Assembly: GCA_017304125.1 (NCBI GenBank)
Contig: JAFKLV010000287.1
Span: 1 to 10,893 of the forward strand
DNA: 10,893 bases
Reading direction: 5' to 3'
Origin: Sphingomonadales bacterium
Lineage (GTDB): Bacteria; Pseudomonadota; Alphaproteobacteria; Sphingomonadales; Sphingomonadaceae
A program made the position numbers and the translations under genes. Within the stretch, counting starts at the first letter, position 1, and every line of letters begins with the position of its first letter. Under the pieces are notes generated by a model that saw nothing but the letters and a program-made list of their open reading frames with translations, did not search any database and had not been told where the DNA came from. Below, piece after piece: positions 5,960-10,893 of the stretch.

Positions 5960-5988
5960 CGGTTGCCGGCGTTCTAGCGCGGCAACCG
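5960..5988 (-). repeat. Hairpin between the protease and hydrolase genes
   Basis: CGGTTGCC (5960-5967) and GGCAACCG (5981-5988) pair perfectly over 8 bp. Three further pairs (5969-5971/5978-5980) follow after a bulge, leaving a 6-base loop. On the minus-strand transcript the stem ends at the first base of the hydrolase Shine-Dalgarno sequence. There is no T-run, so I favour a role in mRNA processing, 3'-end protection or tuning of hydrolase translation over termination. Confidence 0.45.
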
Positions 5989-5997
5989 TGGTGCGAT

Positions 5998-7839
5998 CTA
6001 GATTTGATCCTTGAGCGTCAGCGCCACCGCGCGGGTTTCGCCGCCGCGGCGTACCTGCAGCGCGATCGTCGACCCCGCGGGCCGCGAGCGGAACAGGCGG
6101 CGCGCATCGGCAAGCTGCTCGGCGACGACCGGCTTGCCCTCGATCGCGGTGATCACATCGCCCACCGCGATCCCCGCGGCGGCACCGGCGCTGTCCTTCG
6201 CCACGTCGGTCACTTCATAGCCGCCGTTCTTGGCGTTGATCCACAGCCCCGAACGATCGAACGTCCCGACATCCTCCGGCTCGGGCGCGATCCGCTTCAG
6301 ATACATGATCTGATTCGCGTAATCGAACGTCACCACGAAGCGCTTGAGCAGCCCGCTGCCGATATTGCCGTCATAAGCGGGGTCGCTGATCGACCCGGCC
6401 TTGGCCTCGGACAGCCCGGCGGCGATATTGGTCACCGGCACGTCGCCCAATGTGAGCGCCGGCAGCCGCACGACATAGCTGCGCGACGGCCCGCCGACCC
6501 CCCAGCCGGTCACCGCGCTGGTGCCCTTGGAGAATTTGCCGCGCAGATCGTTGGCGTTGACGAACGGGCTGGTGAAATCGATCTCCGAGCGCGAGCCGGT
6601 GTCGATATCGAACCGCGCGGGCATGCCCATCACCGATCCGGTCACGAACGGCAGGTGGTCATAGAAGACGAACGGCACCGCGCTGCCCAGCGCCGCGCTC
6701 CCCTTGAACGCCGCCGGCCGGGTGAAGCTCAGCGTCTTGCCGCCATAATCGATCGTCGTCACCAGCCGGCGGAACAATTCGAAGCCGACCATGCCGTCGA
6801 CCGGGATGCCCTCGATCGACGGATCGTAGATATTGGTGGCGAAGCCGGTCTGGTCCTTCAGCCGCACGTCGCCGATCGCGATTTCGTCGAAATGGACGAA
6901 GCCGGTGGTCTCATGCCCCTCGCCCGCGCCGCTCGTCACCGCCGCGCCGACCGCCTTCAGCCCGACTTCCTTGACCAATTTGGGCGACAGCAAGGTATGC
7001 CCCCCGGTGTCGACGATGAAATTATACGGGCCTTTGCCGTTGACCTTCGCCTCGACATAGATGTGGTTGTTGAGGAAGCGGAACGGCACGCTGGTGCGCG
7101 CCGCGCCGCCGACGATCTCTGCCCCGGTCAGCGCGACCCGCGGCATCGCATAAGCGCTGAGCGGCCGTTTCGCGCCGAACGTCGCGGCCTGCAGCAGCGA
7201 GGTCGACAACGAGTCCGGCCCCAGCCCCTGATCGACCACCATTTTATGCGCGAGCATCGCGCCATGTTCCGCGCGATAATCCGCGTAGCTTTCGGTGACG
7301 TGGAAGAATTGCCGCATCTCCGCGATGCGCGTCAGAAAATGCGTCTCGGCGTCGAACCACGCGTCGAAACGGTGGCCGTGCCTGAGCGTGACGACCAGAT
7401 GATCCTGCGCGCGCCCGTCGATCGTATCGCGCCCGGCCGAGGTGATCGTCGCCCCGCCGCGATCGGCGCGCCACCACAGATTGGCGTTGCGATAGGCCGC
7501 GCTGGCGGCGGTGACCGGGCGATCGCCGCCGAGCTGCGGCGTATAGGCCAGCGAAATATCCTGCTGCCACGGCGTCGCCCCGTCGAAACCGTCGCTGCTG
7601 CGGATGCCCTCCGCCTCCTGCTCCTCGACATAGGCGCCGGTGGCGAGATCGTAGCGAACGGTCAGTGGCCCGGTCATCCCCGAGGACGTATTGGTGTAGC
7701 GCAGCTCGGCCGCGCCGGCCGCGGGCATCTTCACCGCGGCGCGGTTGGCGGCGAGCACCGCATCGACCGTCGGCGCCGGCTGGGCATGAGCGGCGGCGGC
7801 GAGGGAGAAGGTGAGCAAAGCGGCGGCGACTGGCCTCAT
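5998..7839 (-). CDS. Exported double-lobed retropepsin-like aspartyl protease with C-terminal PDZ domain
   Basis: This 613-residue protein starts with a clear signal peptide (MRPVAAALLTFSLAAAAHA, cut near 19/20), so it acts in the periplasm or outside. Residues 25-235 form a beta-rich domain with a pattern (VRYDLATGAY, FDAETHFLTRIAEM) reminiscent of LolA-like lipid-binding folds; that link is tentative. Two tandem retropepsin-like lobes follow. Lobe 1 has FIVDTGG (274-280, D277) and GMVGFELFRRLVTTIDY (349-365). Lobe 2 has FDIDTGS (410-416, D413) and GNIGSGLLKRFVVTFDY (491-507). Each lobe supplies one aspartate, so a single-chain pepsin-like site is plausible. Residues 538-612 form a PDZ domain (AGIAVGDVITAIEGKPV). 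The start has GGGG about 7 bases upstream. It is the first gene of a two-gene unit with the hydrolase, and an AraC-type regulator diverges from it. Its substrate is unknown. Confidence 0.85.
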   Translation of the reverse strand: MRPVAAALLTFSLAAAAHAQPAPTVDAVLAANRAAVKMPAAGAAELRYTNTSSGMTGPLTVRYDLATGAYVEEQEAEGIRSSDGFDGATPWQQDISLAYTPQLGGDRPVTAASAAYRNANLWWRADRGGATITSAGRDTIDGRAQDHLVVTLRHGHRFDAWFDAETHFLTRIAEMRQFFHVTESYADYRAEHGAMLAHKMVVDQGLGPDSLSTSLLQAATFGAKRPLSAYAMPRVALTGAEIVGGAARTSVPFRFLNNHIYVEAKVNGKGPYNFIVDTGGHTLLSPKLVKEVGLKAVGAAVTSGAGEGHETTGFVHFDEIAIGDVRLKDQTGFATNIYDPSIEGIPVDGMVGFELFRRLVTTIDYGGKTLSFTRPAAFKGSAALGSAVPFVFYDHLPFVTGSVMGMPARFDIDTGSRSEIDFTSPFVNANDLRGKFSKGTSAVTGWGVGGPSRSYVVRLPALTLGDVPVTNIAAGLSEAKAGSISDPAYDGNIGSGLLKRFVVTFDYANQIMYLKRIAPEPEDVGTFDRSGLWINAKNGGYEVTDVAKDSAGAAAGIAVGDVITAIEGKPVVAEQLADARRLFRSRPAGSTIALQVRRGGETRAVALTLKDQI

Positions 7840-7887
7840 AACGACCCCATATTGCCTAATTCGAGTGGCTTGCTTAGCCCTTGGCGA
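7840..7887. promoter_or_regulatory. Shared 48-base divergent promoter region of the protease unit and the AraC-type regulator
   Basis: The two start codons are only 48 bases apart, so the promoters and 5' leaders must overlap each other or the coding regions. An interrupted inverted repeat GGCT-TGCTT-AGCC (7867-7879) lies in the middle and is a possible operator. I see no consensus -35/-10 pair. The arrangement is typical of a regulator that controls its divergent neighbour. Confidence 0.4.
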
Positions 7888-8601
7888 ATGGCCGGTCTTG
7901 AATGCACTTCACATTGGGGCATCCGGTCCGCCGATCCCGGGCGCACCCGGCACGGTCCGCGCGAAGACCTGCCGCGGCATCCGCACGATCATGCCTTCGC
8001 CGCATTGGTGCTGTCGGGCGGCTATGTCGAGGCGGGCGATACCGGGCGGCATGCGGTGGAGGCCGGCGACGTGCTGCTGCATCGCGCGTGGGAGAGCCAT
8101 CTCGATCGCTTCGACGGGCGCGGCGCGGAGGTGCTCGTCCTGCCGATCGCCGATCGCGATACTGCGCCGCTGATCGGCCGGATCGCCGACCCCGACGCGA
8201 TCGTGCGGCTCGCCGAACAGGATCGCGTCACGGCCGCACGGCGCTTGCTCGCCGAGCTGACCCCGCGCCCCACCACCCCCGCCGACTGGCCCGAGCTGCT
8301 GGCGCGGGCGTTGCGCGACGATCCCGATCTTTCGCTCACCTTATGGGCCGATCACCTCGGCCTGCACCGCGGGAGCATCAGCCGCGGCTTCCGCCAGATA
8401 TTCGGGGTGACCCCGGTCGCTTTCCGGCTGGTGCAGCGGACGCGGCGCGCGCTGGGCGCCTTGCAGGCTTCCGCCGATCCGTTGAGCGCGATCGCTTATG
8501 ACTGCGGCTTCGCCGATCAGGCGCATATGAGCCGCGCGGTCCGCGGGCTGACCAAGGCGACGCCGACGGAATTGCGCCGTGCGGCCGGAACCGCGCTGTA
8601 A
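7888..8601 (+). CDS. AraC-family transcriptional regulator
   Basis: This 237-residue protein has the AraC layout. An N-terminal cupin-like sensor of about 90 residues contains HPHDHAFAALVLSGGY (31-46) and HAVEAGDVLLH (55-65), the histidine and glycine pattern of the AraC ligand-binding fold. The C-terminal DNA-binding domain is at about 145-232, with a first helix-turn-helix at LTLWADHLGLHRGSISRGFRQIFGVTPVAF and a second around AIAYDCGFADQAHMSRAVRG, then ATPTELRR. It is short for the family because the linker is reduced. The frame is open far upstream, but that stretch is the antisense of the protease gene, so I start at MAGLECTSHW. No good Shine-Dalgarno sequence precedes this ATG, which leaves the start somewhat uncertain. 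By position it probably regulates the divergent protease-hydrolase pair; the inducer is unknown. Confidence 0.85.
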   Translation: MAGLECTSHWGIRSADPGRTRHGPREDLPRHPHDHAFAALVLSGGYVEAGDTGRHAVEAGDVLLHRAWESHLDRFDGRGAEVLVLPIADRDTAPLIGRIADPDAIVRLAEQDRVTAARRLLAELTPRPTTPADWPELLARALRDDPDLSLTLWADHLGLHRGSISRGFRQIFGVTPVAFRLVQRTRRALGALQASADPLSAIAYDCGFADQAHMSRAVRGLTKATPTELRRAAGTAL

Positions 8602-8613
8602 CATTCATTTAAC

Positions 8614-8634
8614 ATAGAGATCACTTTGCTCTAT
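8614..8634. promoter_or_regulatory. Inverted repeat between the AraC-type gene and the TPR gene
   Basis: ATAGAG (8614-8619) and CTCTAT (8629-8634) form an AT-rich 6-bp inverted repeat with a 9-base spacer, unusual in this GC-rich DNA. A second, 5-bp repeat CGTCG/CGACG (8635-8639/8645-8649) follows directly. A possible promoter pairs TTGCTC (8626-8631) with TAAAGT (8651-8656), but its 19-base spacer is longer than ideal. It could be an operator for the TPR gene or the end of the regulator transcript. Confidence 0.3.
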
Positions 8635-8701
8635 CGTCGCGCTCCGACGGTAAAGTAGCGTGTTCGTTCGTCAGCGTTGGTCTCTCTCGAAGGGCGCCCT
8701 G

Positions 8702-10471
8702 ATGGCCAAAATACTGCACTGCATCGCGCTGGCCGGGATCGGCGTCGCGACATCCAGTTTCTCGCCCGATCGCCCTTTTTCTTCCGTCGCGCTGGACATG
8801 CTCGATCCGACGCGCATCGCGGCCTCACTGTGCGGCGGCAGGACCGGCGCGGCGGCGCTGACCCAGCGGCTGATGCTCGCCTCGTCGCTCGCCGGCCCCG
8901 CGGGCGGCGCAACGCGCGCGATCCCGCTCTACCCCGATCTCACCACGCGGCTGCCGATCACCACGGCGAACGACGAGGCACGACGCTATTTCGGCCAGGG
9001 GCTGGTACTGACCTATGGCTTCAACCATGCCGGCGCGGTGCGCTCGTTCCGCGCGGCGCAGCGGCTCGATCCCGATTGCGCGATGTGCTGGTGGGGCGAG
9101 GCGCTCGCGCTCGGCCCGAATATCAACGCGCCGATGGACGATCGCGATCATGGCGCGGCGCTCGCCGCGATCGATCGCGCGCGCGCGCTGCGCGCCGGCG
9201 CATCGCCGCTCGAACAGGCGCTGATCGACGCCATGTCGCGCCGCTATTCGCGCGACGCGCAAGCCGATCGCGTGGCGCTCGACGCGGCTTATGCCGATGC
9301 GATGCTCGAAGCGGCGCGGCGCTTCCCGGCCGACGACGATATCGCCGCGCTCGCCGCCGAGGCGGTGATGGACACGACGCCGTGGAATTATTGGCAGGAC
9401 GACAAGCGCACCCCGATCGGGCGCAGCGGCGCGGCGGCGCGGCTGCTCGAAACGGTGATCGCGCGCAATCCCGATCATCTGCAGGCCGCGCACCTCTATA
9501 TCCACCTGATGGAAAGTGCCGATCCGCGCCGTGCCGAGGCGGCGGCCGACCGGCTGGCGCGCGCGCAGGCACCGAGCGCGGGGCATCTCGTCCATATGCC
9601 GGCGCATATCTATCAGTTGCTCGGGCGCCATGCCGATGCGATCCGCCTCAACATCGCCGCCGCGCGATCGGACGAGGCGTTCATCCGCGACACCGACGAT
9701 CGCAGCCTCGTCCGCTACGGCTATTATCCCCACAACGTCCATTTCATCGTCACCTCGGCGCAAATGGCGGGCGATATGCCCACCGCGCTTGCCGAGGCGC
9801 GGCGCCTGCGCACGATCCTCGACCCGGCAACCTCCGCGCGGATCGCGTGGATTCAGGCGATCGACGCGGCGCCCTATCTGGCGATGGCGCAATCCGCCGA
9901 GCCGCAGGCGATCCTCGCCATGCCCGCCCCCGACGCGCGGCTGCCCTATGCCGCCGCGATGCGGCATTATGCGCGCGCCGTCGCGCGCGCGCAGCAGCGC
10001 GACGCGCGCGGGGTCGCGGCCGAGCTTGCCGCGCTCGGCACGCTGAGCACTTCGAGCGCTTTCGCGGGGATGATCGAACAAGGCGTGCCCGCGCCCGATC
10101 TGCTCGCGCTCGCCACGGCGGTGGCGCGCGGGCGGCTCGCTTATGCGCAGCAGCATTATGATGCCGCGGCGGGCTTCTATCGTCAGGCGATCGCGATCGA
10201 GGCGCGCATTCCCTATCAGGAGCCGCCTTACTGGTATTATCCGGTCAGCCAGTCGCTCGGCGCGGCGCTGTATCGCGCGGGGCGCTATGACGAGGCGGCG
10301 CAGGCGTTTCGCCATGCGCTGGCGCAGACCCCCGCGAACGGCTGGGCGCTCTACGGCCTCGCCGAGAGCGAACGCGCGCGCGGCCACCGCCTCGAAGCTG
10401 CGGCGGCGCAACGCGCGCTGCAGCGCGCCTGGCTCGGCAACCGCGGCTGGCTGAAAATGGACCGGCTCTAA
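8702..10471 (+). CDS. Exported tetratricopeptide-repeat protein of unknown function
   Basis: This 589-residue protein has a hydrophobic N-terminus (KILHCIALAGIGVATSSFS) that fits a signal peptide or lipoprotein-like export signal, followed by a low-complexity linker to about residue 75. The rest is helical with TPR-type units. Clear ones are FNHAGAVRSFRAAQRLDPD (107-125), LETVIARNPDHLQAAHLYIH (249-268) and, at the C-terminus, YDAAAGFYRQAIAIEARI (486-503) plus GRYDEAAQAFRHALAQTPAN (527-546). The conserved-looking CAMCWWGEALALGPNINAPM (126-145) and a histidine-rich stretch HLVHMPAHIYQLLGRH (295-310) recur in similar long TPR proteins as I know them. They could bind metal or haem, but this is inference. 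I chose the ATG at 8702 because AAGG (8690-8693) is 8 bases upstream; an in-frame GTG at 8660 would add 14 non-signal-like residues. No enzyme motif is seen. Confidence 0.8.
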   Translation: MAKILHCIALAGIGVATSSFSPDRPFSSVALDMLDPTRIAASLCGGRTGAAALTQRLMLASSLAGPAGGATRAIPLYPDLTTRLPITTANDEARRYFGQGLVLTYGFNHAGAVRSFRAAQRLDPDCAMCWWGEALALGPNINAPMDDRDHGAALAAIDRARALRAGASPLEQALIDAMSRRYSRDAQADRVALDAAYADAMLEAARRFPADDDIAALAAEAVMDTTPWNYWQDDKRTPIGRSGAAARLLETVIARNPDHLQAAHLYIHLMESADPRRAEAAADRLARAQAPSAGHLVHMPAHIYQLLGRHADAIRLNIAAARSDEAFIRDTDDRSLVRYGYYPHNVHFIVTSAQMAGDMPTALAEARRLRTILDPATSARIAWIQAIDAAPYLAMAQSAEPQAILAMPAPDARLPYAAAMRHYARAVARAQQRDARGVAAELAALGTLSTSSAFAGMIEQGVPAPDLLALATAVARGRLAYAQQHYDAAAGFYRQAIAIEARIPYQEPPYWYYPVSQSLGAALYRAGRYDEAAQAFRHALAQTPANGWALYGLAESERARGHRLEAAAAQRALQRAWLGNRGWLKMDRL

Positions 10472-10472
10472 A

Positions 10473-10487
10473 GCGCGGAAAACGCGC
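10473..10487. terminator. Small GC hairpin between the TPR gene and tRNA-Phe ends
   Basis: GCGCG (10473-10477) and CGCGC (10483-10487) form a 5-bp stem with a GAAAA loop, directly after the TPR stop codon. On the minus strand the stem is followed by TTTAG, resembling a short intrinsic terminator for the convergent rng-yacG-tRNA transcript. The stem and T-run are short, so confidence is limited. Confidence 0.4.
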
Positions 10488-10523
10488 CTTCAGCGGAAGA
10501 TCGGGGGCTGGCGGAGGGGGCTA

Positions 10524-10599
10524 TGGTGCCCAGGGACGGGATCGAACCGCCGACACTGCGATTTTCAGTCGCATGCTCTACCAACTGAGCTACCTGGGC
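10524..10599 (-). tRNA. tRNA-Phe (GAA anticodon)
   Basis: The minus strand folds into a complete 76-base cloverleaf with encoded CCA. The acceptor stem is GCCCAGG/CCTGGGC. The D arm is GCTC/GAGC with loop AGTTGGTA. The anticodon stem is TGCGA/TCGCA with loop CTGAAAA, giving anticodon GAA for phenylalanine. The variable loop is five bases, and the T arm is GGCGG/CCGTC with TTCGATC and one G-T pair. The discriminator base is A. It begins 29 bases after the yacG stop on the same strand, so it may be read from the same transcript and released by processing. Confidence 0.97.
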
Positions 10600-10628
10600 A
10601 TACCAGCGAACCGCCGGAGCCGCGCTCT

Positions 10629-10802
10629 CTAATCAGCGTCTCGATTGCTGTCCAGCCCATTTGGATCGACCGGCTCTCCCGGCAAACGATAACCGTCGCC
10701 GAGCCATTGCAACAGGTCGCGATCCTTGCAGCCGCGGCTGCAAAACGGCGCATGGTCGCGCACCGAGGGGCGGCGGCAGATCGGGCAGGTCACGGTCTTC
10801 AT
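10629..10802 (-). CDS. yacG: DNA gyrase inhibitor YacG (small zinc-binding protein)
   Basis: This 57-residue protein carries the YacG signature: C6 and C9 in CPIC, C21 in PFCSRGC and C25, then DRDLLQW (27-33) and a LPGEP tail. The four cysteines bind one zinc. In E. coli YacG binds the GyrB C-terminal region and inhibits DNA gyrase. The spacing between the cysteine pairs is shorter than in E. coli, which fits compact alphaproteobacterial versions as I know them. The start codon overlaps the stop of the upstream ribonuclease gene (ATGA), giving tight translational coupling. tRNA-Phe follows 29 bases downstream. This gene is short and easy to miss in automated annotation. Confidence 0.9.
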   Translation of the reverse strand: MKTVTCPICRRPSVRDHAPFCSRGCKDRDLLQWLGDGYRLPGEPVDPNGLDSNRDAD

Positions 10803-10893
10803 GCTTCCAATATGGGGGTGCGCCCCGTCCGGCGCACCAGTTCGGCGAGCCAGTCGGCGCGCGATTCGATTCGCGCCACCACCGCGGGCGGCA
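10799..10893 (-). CDS. Ribonuclease E/G family protein, C-terminal fragment (cut by window edge)
   Basis: Only the last 30 residues are inside the window, ending VARIESRADWLAELVRRTGR then TPILEA. The pattern of arginine-aspartate-tryptophan followed by a LAxLVRRTGR motif resembles the tail of short RNase E/G proteins in sphingomonads, and the rng-yacG order is common there as I know it. The stop codon overlaps the yacG start by four bases. Because the catalytic S1 and RNase domains lie outside the window, the family call rests on this tail and on gene order. Confidence 0.6.
   Translation of the reverse strand, partial: PPAVVARIESRADWLAELVRRTGRTPILEA

Noticed and set aside
4676..5977. 433-codon plus-strand frame opposite the hydrolase
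   Set aside because: Shadow frame: the composition is arginine, alanine and aspartate rich with no domain, while the minus strand has the signal peptide and catalytic residues of an alpha/beta hydrolase.
6004..7887. Very long plus-strand open frame running opposite the protease gene and into the AraC-type gene
   Set aside because: It is the antisense of a well-supported protease gene with signal peptide, two DTG lobes and PDZ domain. Its product is arginine/aspartate-rich with no motif until residue MAGLECTSHW at 7888. High GC suppresses stop codons in this phase.
8825..10411. 528-codon minus-strand frame opposite the TPR gene
   Set aside because: Shadow frame rich in arginine and glycine; the plus strand has TPR repeats and a signal peptide with a proper ribosome-binding site.
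10565..10753. 62-codon minus-strand frame overlapping the tRNA and yacG
   Set aside because: It runs through the tRNA and is out of frame with the clear YacG zinc-binding protein.

Overview
This GC-rich window with densely packed genes looks like the chromosome of a sphingomonad-type alphaproteobacterium. The main evidence is the housekeeping cluster rpiB-glyA-small ORF-nrdR-trmJ and, at the right edge, ribonuclease E/G (C-terminus)-yacG-tRNA-Phe. Organism identity is inferred from gene content, codon bias and gene order, since no search was possible.

Left edge (1-279): no gene is supported. The stretch looks less GC-rich than its neighbours and carries two long imperfect stem-loops, so it may be the non-coding end of a mobile element (an IS110-like end is one guess). 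Next, on the minus strand, is a ten-helix EamA/DMT-superfamily transporter (280-1155). Its leader (about 1183-1284) carries the conserved blocks of a ykkC-class riboswitch. A 6-bp hairpin between the aptamer and the start codon would hide the Shine-Dalgarno sequence. This is the most striking system in the window: an apparently ligand-controlled DMT exporter in a sphingomonad, with a ykkC variant whose ligand cannot be fixed by eye.

Centre-left (1461-4608, plus): a compact operon of ribose-5-phosphate isomerase B, serine hydroxymethyltransferase, a 58-residue glycine-rich putative membrane protein, the NrdR repressor of ribonucleotide reductase, and a TrmJ-like tRNA 2'-O-methyltransferase. 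Intergenic gaps range from a 4-base overlap to 16 bases. The theme is pentose phosphate, one-carbon and nucleotide supply, and translation.

Centre-right (4619-7839, minus): a two-gene unit of exported hydrolytic enzymes. A signal-peptide-bearing protein with two retropepsin-like DTG lobes and a C-terminal PDZ domain is followed by a secreted alpha/beta hydrolase, with a hairpin in the gap. An AraC-family regulator (7888-8601, plus) diverges from the protease gene across 48 bases and is a candidate local regulator. Downstream on the plus strand is a 589-residue exported TPR protein (8702-10471) of unknown function.

Right edge (minus): the end of an RNase E/G-family gene overlaps yacG by four bases, and yacG is followed by tRNA-Phe(GAA). 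A small GC hairpin lies between the tRNA 3' end and the TPR gene.
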